Source of the DNA: Caldisericales bacterium
GTDB lineage: Bacteria > Caldisericota > Caldisericia > Caldisericales > Caldisericaceae
Assembly: GCA_015489815.1 (NCBI GenBank)
Contig: WFZA01000050.1
Span: forward strand, 1 to 48,003
Direction of reading: 5' to 3'
DNA length: 48,003 nt
Position 1 is the first letter of the stretch. Each line of letters begins with the position of its first letter. The notes under the pieces are model-generated. The model worked only from the letters and a program-made list of their open reading frames with translations. It was not told where the DNA came from and searched no databases. Shown here piece after piece: positions 16,734 to 24,550 of the stretch. A program made the translations under genes and the position numbers.

Positions 16734-17066
16734 TTATACCTCCCGTTTGACTCCTACTACGATGACATTCACTTCGAGATCTTTAATGCCGGTTAACTTT
16801 TTAATTTTGTACTCAACCTGGGAAACGATTGTATTTGCAACCTCCGATACTTTTATGCCGCTTTGTAAAACTACATAGATGTCAATAATAACTTTTTTGT
16901 TATTTATCTTTACCGTTGCGGCTTTGGTAAGTTCTGCTTTTCCTAATAGTGAAAGCACTTTGCCTGTAAATGTGGTGGGTACTAGCCCTACTACTCCATA
17001 GCATTCCATTGCCGTCAGTGTTGCAAGCTTTGCAATAGCATTTTTTGTAACGATAATTTTACCCAT
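16734..17066 (-). CDS. Asp23/Gls24 family protein (YloU)
   Basis: A 110-residue protein with the Asp23 pattern: a short GKIIVTKNAIAKLA start, the central AMECYGVVGLVPT segment and a terminal beta-strand region. Members are associated with cell-envelope homeostasis and are encoded next to fakA. The stop is adjacent to the fakA ATG. A TATAAT box at 17092-17087 and a GAGGAGG site precede the gene, so it probably heads the fakA, punA, pdp, nucleotidyltransferase, MoxR, DUF58, transglutaminase run. Confidence 0.85.
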   Translation of the reverse strand: MGKIIVTKNAIAKLATLTAMECYGVVGLVPTTFTGKVLSLLGKAELTKAATVKINNKKVIIDIYVVLQSGIKVSEVANTIVSQVEYKIKKLTGIKDLEVNVIVVGVKREV

Positions 17067-17103
17067 ATCAAAGCCTCCTCGTTAGTATTATATCAAAAAA
17101 GTA

Positions 17104-17131
17104 TTGCATGAAAAGAAAATTTGTTTAAAAT
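17104..17131 (+). promoter_or_regulatory. rpmB-mtnA promoter
   Basis: TTGCAT (17104-17109), a 16-base spacer and TAAAAT (17126-17131), followed by AAGGAGGT ahead of the ATG at 17164. It is divergent from the Asp23/fakA promoter (TATAAT at 17092-17087). Confidence 0.55.
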
Positions 17132-17163
17132 ATGTAGGTTGAAATTTCGACAAGGAGGTCATA

Positions 17164-17349
17164 ATGAGCAGAAAATGTGAAATTTGTGGTAAAGGCCCAA
17201 TGGTTGGCAATAATATTAGCCACTCCCACAGAAGGACAAAGAGGAGATACTTACCAAATTTGCATAGAGCAAAAGTTAAAATAAATGGAAAAGTAAAAGT
17301 TGCCTGGGTCTGCACGGATTGCCTTAAAAAATATAAGGTAGCAGAGTAA
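17164..17349 (+). CDS. rpmB: 50S ribosomal protein L28
   Basis: A 61-residue ribosomal protein with [13 protein letters not shown] at the start, [12 protein letters not shown] in the middle and VCTDCLKK at the end. The two CxxC pairs make it the zinc-binding (C+) form. Its divergent position next to the Asp23 and fakA genes is a widely conserved neighbourhood. Strong AGGAGGT site upstream. Confidence 0.95.
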   Translation: MSRKCEICGKGPMVGNNISHSHRRTKRRYLPNLHRAKVKINGKVKVAWVCTDCLKKYKVAE

Positions 17350-17353
17350 AAAG

Positions 17354-18388
17354 ATGGAAATCAGGTCTTTAAAGTTCGACGGGGAAGTTTTGCACATACT
17401 TGATCAGAGAAAACTTCCCTTTGAATTTATTAATGTTCCGTGTAAAACAGAAAAGGATGTATGGGAAGCAATTAATAAAATGATGATACGCGGAGCACCC
17501 GCAATTGGTGTTGCTGCTGCCTATGGCATGTATCTTGGCATCAAGAATTTTACCGGCACTAGCGGGAATCTACTGAAAAGACTTAAGGAAGTTAAAGAAT
17601 ATTTAGACACAGCAAGACCTACTGCAGTAAATTTGAAGTGGGCAACTGAGCGTATTCTAAAACTTGCAGAAAAATTTAAGGATTTACCGTCAGAAGAGTT
17701 GAAACAAACGATTCTTTTAGAAGCAATTGCGATGGAAAAAGAAGATGCTGAGAGAAATTTCAAAATAGGGGAATTTGGTTCCGCATTGTTTAAGGATGGA
17801 GACACCATTATGACCATTTGTAATACTGGTGCTCTTGCAACGGTAGCGTATGGAACTGCTTTTTCTGTAATCAGGCGTTCTTTTGAAAAATACAAGGATA
17901 TAAAAGCGATTGCTCTTGAAACACGTCCTTATCTTCAGGGTGCAAGGCTTACTGCTCTGGAACTCAAGGAAGCAGGAATTCCATTTCACTTAATAACTGA
18001 CAATATGAGTGGGTTTATTATGTCCAAGGGCTTAGTAAGTGGCATAGTAGTTGGTGCGGATAGAATTGCTTCAAATGGAGATACCGCCAACAAAATCGGG
18101 ACTTATACACTTGCAGTGCTTGCCATGCATCATAAAATTCCTTTCTATGTTGCAGCTCCAATATCAACTATAGATCCTCACATTGAAAGTGGGGCTGAGA
18201 TCCCAATTGAGGAACGAAACCCTGATGAAGTGACTCACTGCGGTGGAAAGAGAATTGCTCCTGAAGGAATAAAGGTTTATAATCCTGCTTTTGATGTTAC
18301 ACCCAATGGGCTGATCGACGCAATAATTACTGACAAAGGAGTAATCAGGAAACCGTTTAAAGAAAGCATCAAAGATATTCTAAAGTAA
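17354..18388 (+). CDS. mtnA: S-methyl-5-thioribose-1-phosphate isomerase
   Basis: A 344-residue member of the eIF2B-like isomerase family. It contains RGAPAIG (46-52), the catalytic Cys156 in TICNTGALAT, and the catalytic Asp236 in VGADRIASNGDTANKIGTY. It converts methylthioribose-1-phosphate to methylthioribulose-1-phosphate, or related 5-deoxyribose-1-phosphates. No other methionine-salvage genes are visible here, although a purine-nucleoside phosphorylase is close on the other strand. The gene starts 4 bases after rpmB with little room for a separate promoter. Confidence 0.9.
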   Translation: MEIRSLKFDGEVLHILDQRKLPFEFINVPCKTEKDVWEAINKMMIRGAPAIGVAAAYGMYLGIKNFTGTSGNLLKRLKEVKEYLDTARPTAVNLKWATERILKLAEKFKDLPSEELKQTILLEAIAMEKEDAERNFKIGEFGSALFKDGDTIMTICNTGALATVAYGTAFSVIRRSFEKYKDIKAIALETRPYLQGARLTALELKEAGIPFHLITDNMSGFIMSKGLVSGIVVGADRIASNGDTANKIGTYTLAVLAMHHKIPFYVAAPISTIDPHIESGAEIPIEERNPDEVTHCGGKRIAPEGIKVYNPAFDVTPNGLIDAIITDKGVIRKPFKESIKDILK

Positions 18389-18389
18389 T

Positions 18390-18917
18390 TTATAGTATTT
18401 TCTTACAAAACTCAGTGCCTTTTCGGGCACTGAGTACCCTTTCTAATGTAATATACGAGTATCCCTTTTCGCAGATTTTGTTGCTTAGTAGTGCACTGAA
18501 TTCTGGTAGAAAATCTATACTTGTGTGAAATAATCTAAGTATACACTCGTCAGAAAGTAAAATTGCGCTTTTCTTATCTCGCTTGTAAATGGAACTATTT
18601 AAGAAGTTTAAGTTTTTCGGGACAATTGCTTTTATCGTGTGATCTAATTTATTTTCTGAAAAAATGGGTACACGGGGTGTGATTAGTTTTGCCTGTTTTT
18701 CCGTTTTTACGAGTGGTGTGACGAAGATGTCCATTTTATCTTTTAGGTATTGAAAGAGTTTTAGTCGATTTTCGAATGTGCTTCCGTAGATAAGAACACC
18801 GTTTGCCCCGTCTTCGCTTAATTTGTAAGAAGCGTTAATAGCATTCTCAAAATTAGCGTTGTCTTCTTCGTAAATAAACAGATGTTTGAGATTTAACAAT
18901 CCTATTATTTTAATCAT
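18390..18917 (-). CDS. Possible divergent dihydropteroate-synthase-like protein
   Basis: A 175-residue protein of uncertain function. The first 50 residues (IIGLLNL, then about 20 residues on AINASYKLSEDGANGVLIYGST) resemble the N-terminal beta1-alpha1-beta2 unit of dihydropteroate synthase, where ILNVTPDSF, a helix ending in EGAD and IGGEST occur. The catalytic Asn and the GGEST charge pattern are lost, and the protein is much shorter than FolP (about 260-280 residues). It overlaps the upstream TPR gene by 8 bases. I see it as a coupled gene of unknown role; the DHPS resemblance is by eye only. Confidence 0.55.
   Translation of the reverse strand: MIKIIGLLNLKHLFIYEEDNANFENAINASYKLSEDGANGVLIYGSTFENRLKLFQYLKDKMDIFVTPLVKTEKQAKLITPRVPIFSENKLDHTIKAIVPKNLNFLNSSIYKRDKKSAILLSDECILRLFHTSIDFLPEFSALLSNKICEKGYSYITLERVLSARKGTEFCKKIL
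18410..18435. terminator. Candidate hairpin terminator in convergent gene ends
   Basis: ACTCAGTGCC (18410-18419) and its complement (18426-18435) form a 10-bp perfect stem with a 6-base loop, 22 bases past the mtnA stop. It falls inside the last codons of the convergent gene at 18390-18917. T runs on either side are weak (TTTT on the minus strand), so its direction is unclear. Confidence 0.5.
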
Positions 18918-19629
18918 CTATTGAGTATATCTTTTCTTTTAGTTTTTGGAGTTCAGGAAAAGTTGGATTATATTGTTTTGCTTTTTTGTAGTATTTTTCC
19001 GCCGTATCAAGGTCGCCCTTGCCTGCATAGGAAAGCCCCAATCCTACGAGAATTGCGAGATCCTTTGAAGAGAGCACACCTTCTTTTTTTTCTTTCTTCT
19101 TAAACACTTTGATTGCCTCGTTAAACTTACTTTCTTCCAACAATACAGTTCCAAGTAATCTAACTACCTCTAAATTATACTCCTTTTCGTTTACTTCACT
19201 TAGGACCTTCTCTGCATTTTTTAAGTCTCCTATACTATAGTAAATGCTCGCAATTATGTATCTTAAGTGTGTCTTGTCTTCTACTGTATCAAGCTCTTTT
19301 TGCAAGGCTTCGGCTAATTTTTTGTAAAAGGGAAAAGCGCGTTTTGAATTACTTAATAAGTAACCGGTCAATGTGTAATTCTTGCTTAATTTTACTGACT
19401 TTAGCACGAATTCTTTGGCTTTTTCTATATTTCCTAATTCAGTTTGCCTGCGAGCATTTAACATACTTACTGCTGCTCTTTGCGGTGGGGAAAATGTATA
19501 AATAATATGCGCTGCAATTGCTGCAATTAGGATACCTGCCCCGTAATCTCTGTAAGGGCCTACAAAGTATAGCACAAATCCAATTGCATATAAGGAAAAA
19601 ATTATAAAGCCAAATTTATTTCTACCCAT
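18910..19629 (-). CDS. Membrane-anchored TPR protein
   Basis: About 239 residues: two hydrophobic helices in the first 50 residues (FGFIIFSLYAIGFVLYFVG, and AGILIAAIAAHIIY), then helical repeats with TPR-like spacing, for example GDLKNAEKVLSEV, SKFNEAIKVFKKKEKK and GDLDTAEKYYKKAKQYNP. The start at 19629 (Met5 of the longer frame) is preferred because GGAGGT lies just upstream of it. The role is probably scaffolding; no specific partner can be named. Confidence 0.72.
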   Translation of the reverse strand: MGRNKFGFIIFSLYAIGFVLYFVGPYRDYGAGILIAAIAAHIIYTFSPPQRAAVSMLNARRQTELGNIEKAKEFVLKSVKLSKNYTLTGYLLSNSKRAFPFYKKLAEALQKELDTVEDKTHLRYIIASIYYSIGDLKNAEKVLSEVNEKEYNLEVVRLLGTVLLEESKFNEAIKVFKKKEKKEGVLSSKDLAILVGLGLSYAGKGDLDTAEKYYKKAKQYNPTFPELQKLKEKIYSIDD

Positions 19630-19658
19630 CACTACCTCCATTTAGTTTTACACCTGCA

Positions 19659-19687
19659 ATTATAATGTGTAATTTTAAATTTACCAA
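19659..19687 (-). promoter_or_regulatory. Promoter of the TPR/DHPS-like unit
   Basis: TTGGTA (19687-19682), 17-base spacer and perfect TATAAT (19664-19659) on the minus strand. Confidence 0.6.
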
Positions 19688-19696
19688 GAAGTAAAT

Positions 19697-19725
19697 TTGA
19701 CAAGTGTATACTTAATGGGTATAAT
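19697..19725 (+). promoter_or_regulatory. Full-consensus promoter
   Basis: TTGACA (19697-19702), exactly 17 bases, TATAAT (19720-19725): a perfect match to the housekeeping sigma consensus, driving the small membrane protein at 19753. An AGGGGGAA ribosome site follows. Confidence 0.8.
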
Positions 19726-19752
19726 TAAAAAAATCTTATAAGGGGGAATTAT

Positions 19753-20100
19753 ATGAATCATTATTCTACAATGCCGAGTGCTACAGTATGGATTATTTCT
19801 ATTGCATCTTACATTTACTTTTCCTATTCGCTTTATGTCATTGCTCAAAAAACTGGGCATGAATCCAACGCGTGGATGGCATGGATACCTATAGTAAATA
19901 CATTTTTAATGCTTCAGATTGCGGACGAACCTATGTGGTGGTTTATCCTTTTATTGATTCCTATCGTTAACATTGTGATTATAATAATTGTCTGGATGAA
20001 AATTGCTGAAGCAAGAAATAAACCTGATTGGTGGGGACTTTTGTTATTAGTCCCAATCGTTAATCTTATTGTGCCTGGATATCTTGCATTCTCAGACTAA
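19753..20100 (+). CDS. Small membrane protein, DUF5684-like
   Basis: A 115-residue protein with three to four hydrophobic helices separated by short polar loops. The repeated pattern AWMAWIPIVNTF and WWGLLLLVPIVNLIVPGYLAF is typical of the DUF5684 group of small integral membrane proteins. Function unknown. A full-consensus promoter precedes it, suggesting strong expression, and a short hairpin (20118-20134) separates it from the next gene. Confidence 0.75.
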   Translation: MNHYSTMPSATVWIISIASYIYFSYSLYVIAQKTGHESNAWMAWIPIVNTFLMLQIADEPMWWFILLLIPIVNIVIIIIVWMKIAEARNKPDWWGLLLLVPIVNLIVPGYLAFSD

Positions 20101-20117
20101 GAGACTTTATATAAGCC

Positions 20118-20134
20118 TTTGCCTGAAAGGCAAA
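20118..20134 (+). terminator. Weak hairpin after the small membrane protein gene
   Basis: TTTGCCT (20118-20124) pairs with AGGCAAA (20128-20134) around a 3-base loop, followed by only TTT. It may be a leaky terminator that lets some transcription enter the downstream exported-protein genes. Confidence 0.35.
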
Positions 20135-20157
20135 TTTGCTAAATGGGGGATAAAAAT

Positions 20158-21621
20158 ATGAGCATGGTAAGTGTGAGAAAAACTTTTTTGATTTTCCTTC
20201 TATCTGTATTTATTTTTTTAATTTTTCCAACTCGTATTGTTTTTGCGCAGGAAGTCAATGCTACTATTAAGTCAATAGAGTTTGACGGTAAGGAATATAT
20301 TATAAAAGGCCATGTCGTGATAACTGGTGTAAATAAGGGTGGGTTGCCAGAGCGGGATACAGTTTTTATTTTTATGGATGTTTTACAAGGAGAAAATGGT
20401 GTATACCCGGTTATGCCTGACACTTACTCTATTGCCAATGGCAAGTATGTTGCTGGCGGAAAACTACTAACCGATGCAGAGGCGAATGGTACGAATTGCA
20501 AAACATATTCGCTCTGGAAGTGGGCTGCAGAAGTAAATGCCTGGCAGAAAGGTGCAAGTGAGGGATCAGATGGACGGTTTCATTACGATGCGTCTAAAGT
20601 ACCTTCGACATACGAAAACGATTTTGAAGTAAAAATTGACAAGCAATTTATGGATAGTCCTGTAAGAATTCGTGCCCATCTTGAACATATTATCGGAGGT
20701 CCATTTGCGGCCTGGCCAGGCTTTATATTTAAGCACCAGGTTCTCTATCAAGGAATATTGAAGAAAATTTCTGGTATTGACGCAGGGAACAATGATGATG
20801 CAAAGTCTAAGGCTGAGGCTATCGTAAATTCTGAAACTCCTGATTCTGTTGCAAATTCTGCAAAGAATAAGGATGCGGAGCGGAAGAAGAAAGGCATGCA
20901 CATCTTTAATAATCGTAAGAAACCCGTAAAGAATCCGCTTGCACAAAAGTATAGAAACAGGATTAATCAAATAATTGATAAGCATAAATTGTCCGTTGTG
21001 AAGGTTAAAAAAGGTGACTCTACCACAAAGCAGAAAATAACACACGATGAAAACAATCTCAGTTTTTGGGACAAAGTCAAATATTATGGGAGTAAATTGA
21101 TAGGAATGGGTGCTGGTAAAGTTCCCGGTGTAAAGTATGTAAGTAATAAAGTAGAGGACAAAGCTGTCTCGATGAGCGGCCTTGATAATGTAAAGAAAAC
21201 TCAGCTTGACTTAGGTGTCGATAGAACGGCGGCGGATCTTTACAACTCAATGAGTGTGTATCCAGAAAGGGAGAAGAAATACGCAACAGTAATAAATATT
21301 GTAAAAACATTATCGTCTTCTGCCGCAAAAGGTGTTACTTCTATAATCGATGGTGCTGGGAAATCTGTTAAGAAAAAAACAGCCATATATTATGAAAAAG
21401 AATATAAAAAAGCGATTAGCTTAGTCAAGCAAAATGGTGGAAATGTAGATCTTGTAAAAAGGGATATTGAAAATGATGGCGTAATTGATAGTGAATACGA
21501 TCCTACGACTTCAGCGAGTGTTTCAGACATTGTTTCAAATGGCAGCAAAGGTGATTTTAAAGACCCTGTAAAACGGTTTAAGTACTATGTTGAAGTTGCT
21601 AAAAAGCGTGGTGACTTATGA
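20158..21621 (+). CDS. Exported protein of unknown function
   Basis: About 487 residues with a clear signal peptide (hydrophobic core FLIFLLSVFIFLIF, likely cleavage after VFAQ-type residues). The mature N-terminal region of about 190 residues is beta-rich with many Trp and Tyr. A Lys-rich, Asn-rich low-complexity middle and a helical C-terminus containing a DIENDGVIDSEYD segment (EF-hand-like in composition) follow. No family recognised. The ATG at 20158 is preferred over 20143 because a GGGGGA site lies about 7 bases upstream. The stop overlaps the start of the GIDE-like gene by 4 bases, so the two proteins are made together and probably act together in the envelope. Confidence 0.72.
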   Translation: MSMVSVRKTFLIFLLSVFIFLIFPTRIVFAQEVNATIKSIEFDGKEYIIKGHVVITGVNKGGLPERDTVFIFMDVLQGENGVYPVMPDTYSIANGKYVAGGKLLTDAEANGTNCKTYSLWKWAAEVNAWQKGASEGSDGRFHYDASKVPSTYENDFEVKIDKQFMDSPVRIRAHLEHIIGGPFAAWPGFIFKHQVLYQGILKKISGIDAGNNDDAKSKAEAIVNSETPDSVANSAKNKDAERKKKGMHIFNNRKKPVKNPLAQKYRNRINQIIDKHKLSVVKVKKGDSTTKQKITHDENNLSFWDKVKYYGSKLIGMGAGKVPGVKYVSNKVEDKAVSMSGLDNVKKTQLDLGVDRTAADLYNSMSVYPEREKKYATVINIVKTLSSSAAKGVTSIIDGAGKSVKKKTAIYYEKEYKKAISLVKQNGGNVDLVKRDIENDGVIDSEYDPTTSASVSDIVSNGSKGDFKDPVKRFKYYVEVAKKRGDL

Positions 21622-23192
21622 AAAAGATAATTGTGTTCTTTGTTTTGGTTACAATTTTCTGCTCGCTTTTTGTAGTTTCTGCGTTTGCAGATGCCGAAAT
21701 GGATGTGTTTAATGCACTAAAGGAGAATGGCTTTACGACGAGCTATGTGGCAATTACTGGAGATACTTTGTTAATCCGCGTGGGTTTTGATATTATGCCG
21801 GAGAATGCTGGTGACCTTCTGTTTCAAGTCGCATTGTTAGGATATAAAAAAGACCCAGATGCTAAGAAAGTATATGTGGAGTTTTACCAGGATGATGCTC
21901 CAGTGATAGGCATATTCCTGCGCGGCGAAGATTTATATGCGTATACAAAAGGTGCTTTATCGGATACTGACTTGGGTGAGCGTGCTGTTTTCTTTGATTT
22001 GCGTACTCCTGAGGGGGAAATCTCCCAGGATTTCTTAAATAATTACAATACATTGGTTAGAAATATTACTCTTGATAATAACAATACACTTTTACTTGAC
22101 CTGGAGTATATGGGGGATAACGATAAGTTTAAAGATGTTGTGGTACCTATGCTTTTCTCCGCTGTTGACGACTACGAAGGTGCAGATGCCGTCGCTTTAA
22201 AGTTTCGTGAAAATAACGGTGAAAAATATTTTGTAGTTCAAGCAAAAACTAACGATATTCTGTCCCTTGTAAACGGAGATATGACTATCGAAGATTTCAC
22301 GAAGAAGGCGAAGATCTATGAAGCTAAGATTTCTAAAAGTGGTTTAAGTTCGAACTTCCTGAATAATTTATTTAATAAAGCGTTGAGCATTTTTGGTGGT
22401 GGGAAATTGCTTTCTGGAAAAGGTTCAGCATCTACATTAAACTCTCTGGGTGGTTTAAAAAAGAGCAATTCTCTTTTTAATGCAATTTTACTTGCTGTGT
22501 TTTTTATACTATTCCTTATATTTATTGCTGCTTCAAAGAGTGCAAAGAGGAAAATTGCCCACATTTTACAGGCGAAAAAAGTAGTTTTATCCCGCTTCCC
22601 TAACGGCAAGAAACGCGTCTACGGAAAATTCGTTGGCACTGTTCAGTCCAATTCTCCGCTTACTGCCCCATTTAGTAAAAAGCAGGTTGTTATGTATGAA
22701 GCAAGGCTCGACAGGTTAGACAGTGAAGTGGATGCAGATGACGAAGGATCGCATTCAGTTTGGAATACGGTATGGAAAGATAAGAAAGTCACTGACTTCT
22801 CCGTAAAGCAGTTAAACGCGGATGAAGAATTGCGCTTTATGCATACTTCACCTTTACCTGTAATATCTTTACCTAAAACATTTAATCGCTCTGTTAATGA
22901 AAGAGATTTCCCTATTGTAAGTCAATTCCAGGCGCGTGTATTTAAGAAGAGATTTAGAGCTGTAGAAAAAGCATTGGAGATAGACAGGAAAGTATTTTTT
23001 GTAGGTGGCATTGAAAAAACGGACGATGGTTTTGTGTTTGTTCCGCGCCCCGGGTATTTGAATAGTATTTTTTTACATAGTGAGAGGAAGCTTACATCTC
23101 ACTATGTAAAAGTTTCAAGAATTCTAAACTTTCTTGCATTAGTTTCTCTCATTGTTGCGCTTTACTTTGGTTATCTATTGTTATTTGGGTAA
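21618..23192 (+). CDS. Exported membrane protein with GIDE-like domain
   Basis: A 524-residue protein: a signal peptide (ending VVSAFADAE), an extracytoplasmic domain to about residue 270, a transmembrane helix near 286-306 (ILLAVFFILFLIFIA), then a soluble domain containing YGKFVGTVQSNSPLTAPFSKK, and a last helix near 500-522. The GKFVGTVQSNSPLTAPFS...VVMYEARL pattern resembles the GIDE/BAM domain (named for a mitochondrial E3 ligase but common in bacterial membrane proteins), which sits beside membranes and is of unknown biochemical role. It lacks any RING finger. It is coupled to the preceding exported protein. Confidence 0.7.
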   Translation: MKKIIVFFVLVTIFCSLFVVSAFADAEMDVFNALKENGFTTSYVAITGDTLLIRVGFDIMPENAGDLLFQVALLGYKKDPDAKKVYVEFYQDDAPVIGIFLRGEDLYAYTKGALSDTDLGERAVFFDLRTPEGEISQDFLNNYNTLVRNITLDNNNTLLLDLEYMGDNDKFKDVVVPMLFSAVDDYEGADAVALKFRENNGEKYFVVQAKTNDILSLVNGDMTIEDFTKKAKIYEAKISKSGLSSNFLNNLFNKALSIFGGGKLLSGKGSASTLNSLGGLKKSNSLFNAILLAVFFILFLIFIAASKSAKRKIAHILQAKKVVLSRFPNGKKRVYGKFVGTVQSNSPLTAPFSKKQVVMYEARLDRLDSEVDADDEGSHSVWNTVWKDKKVTDFSVKQLNADEELRFMHTSPLPVISLPKTFNRSVNERDFPIVSQFQARVFKKRFRAVEKALEIDRKVFFVGGIEKTDDGFVFVPRPGYLNSIFLHSERKLTSHYVKVSRILNFLALVSLIVALYFGYLLLFG

Positions 23193-23222
23193 TTGTTTAG
23201 GCATAAAAAATTCGTAATAATG

Positions 23223-23247
23223 AGCGCGGGAAGTTTCTTCCCGCGCT
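23223..23247. terminator. Bidirectional terminator
   Basis: A perfect 11-bp GC-rich stem (23223-23233 with 23237-23247) around TTT, located between two convergent operons. T-rich sequence follows on the minus strand (an AATTTTTTA run a few bases on) and a TTTTTTT run occurs somewhat further on the plus strand. Confidence 0.8.
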
Positions 23248-23274
23248 TTAACATTAAATGTTTTTTTAATTGCC

Positions 23275-24330
23275 TTATTCAGCGGTAATAAATCTAATCC
23301 ACTCTTTCAACCATTCTTTGCTCTTTGTTTGGATTTTTTCTGGTGGAATGGAAATATATTTGTTTGTGCGTGCTGCATACTTGAAACACTCTGGAAGCTG
23401 AATGGACTTATCTATAGGGAATGTCCACTGGTGCAATGGGATTTCTTTCTGGAATGCTTTTGACAGCATGAAATTGGCATACTCTTCGGCAAGTTTCTGG
23501 TGTTTTGCTCCTTTTACTATTCCGACGAATTCGAGTTGAAGCCAGCCTCCCTCAGAAGGAATTATGGCCTTATAGCGTGTGGATTTGTTTTCATTATAGA
23601 AGTAAGCGGGGTCTGCATCGTAGCTAATCATCATTGGCGCTTCGCCTTTGGTAAAAGCAGTAAATGCAGAATCCCAATTAGGATATATGTGATAGATCGT
23701 TGGTTTTAGTTTTTTCCAGTAATCTATAAAGCCGTTTTCTCCAAATACACCGACCGTCCATAAAAGAAATCCCATTCCCGGGGATGAAGTGCGCGGGTCT
23801 TCCAGTATCAATTTGCCTTTGTATTCTGGTTTCAATAGATCTTCAAAACTTTTCGGAGGATTTTTTAATTTTTGCGAGTCGTAAATTATTGCAAGGGAGT
23901 TAGGTCCATCAAATGGGGTAACTCTCCATTCTTCGTCTATACGATATTGTTCTGGAATAACATTGTAATTATTGGGCCTATAAGAAATAAAAAGATCTTC
24001 GTCAAGTGCCTTTTGTAAGTTATTCATATTTAGCCCTACAAATAGATCGGCCTGAGGATTGGACTTTTCCAGAATCAATTTGTTTAGAGTAGTGCCTACG
24101 CCGCCAAATGTTCTGTACTCAATTTTGCAATTGTGCTGCTTTTCAAAAATAGCGTTAGTTGCTTTGGGCAGTCCGTAGGAAACAAAACTGTCGTAGGAAT
24201 AAATTACGAGTGTTGGCGTGTTTGCATTTTGATTTGTTTTGCTTCCTTTTTTTGTTGAATTGGAACATCCAAAAAAGAGAGCACTTGCTACAACAAAAAC
24301 GAGTAGGATAAGAATTATTTTTTTCATCAC
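23275..24330 (-). CDS. thiB: Thiamine ABC transporter substrate-binding lipoprotein
   Basis: A 351-residue lipoprotein: lipobox LFFGC (Cys22), then a type-II periplasmic-binding fold starting LVIYSYDSF, with FGGVGTTLNKL, ADLFVGLNMNN, DGPNSLAIIYD and LEDPRTSSPGMGFLLW. These match the ThiB/TbpA thiamine-binding group. It is the third gene of the TPP-riboswitch transporter operon, lying 206 bases after thiQ, with a gene remnant in the gap. A possible local promoter (TTTACA, 18-base spacer, TATAAA) near 24376-24405 could give extra expression. AGGGAGGTGA precedes the ATG. Confidence 0.87.
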   Translation of the reverse strand: MMKKIILILLVFVVASALFFGCSNSTKKGSKTNQNANTPTLVIYSYDSFVSYGLPKATNAIFEKQHNCKIEYRTFGGVGTTLNKLILEKSNPQADLFVGLNMNNLQKALDEDLFISYRPNNYNVIPEQYRIDEEWRVTPFDGPNSLAIIYDSQKLKNPPKSFEDLLKPEYKGKLILEDPRTSSPGMGFLLWTVGVFGENGFIDYWKKLKPTIYHIYPNWDSAFTAFTKGEAPMMISYDADPAYFYNENKSTRYKAIIPSEGGWLQLEFVGIVKGAKHQKLAEEYANFMLSKAFQKEIPLHQWTFPIDKSIQLPECFKYAARTNKYISIPPEKIQTKSKEWLKEWIRFITAE

Positions 24331-24445
24331 TTCACCTCCCTGTATTTTTTAATTCCATGGATAGGTCATTTTTATAGCCTATCTTTATAATTGTTGTAAA
24401 TATACTAAAGCCTTCTTTCTTTTTTAAGGGAAAATATCCATTTAT

Positions 24446-24550
24446 TTACTTCAGTCGAAATTTTATTACAACGCTAATTGCTCTGTCTACTAATTCATTA
24501 ACTTCGTTGTCGTTTACAAGCGGCAAAACGGAAAATTCAACTATTGCCAT
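24446..24550 (-). pseudogene. Truncated MTH1187/TM0486-type thiamine-binding protein
   Basis: A 34-codon ORF not long enough for routine gene calling. It starts at ATG 24550, overlapping the thiQ stop, and ends at TAA 24446. The product begins MAIVEFSVLPLVNDNEV and continues NELVDRAISVVIKFRLK, which matches the first strand and helix of the DUF77 (MTH1187/YkoF/TM0486) family of small thiamine- or HMP-binding proteins (family length about 95-105 residues). Everything after the first helix is missing, and no other frame downstream restores the family pattern. Its place inside a thiamine-transport operon supports identification as a remnant. Confidence 0.7.

Noticed and set aside
17354-18388. 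Archaeal-type AMP/ribose-1,5-bisphosphate salvage pathway with pdp and mtnA
   Set aside because: pdp lacks the N-terminal domain of AMP phosphorylase and no RuBisCO gene is visible. Ordinary nucleoside and methylthioribose salvage explains the genes.
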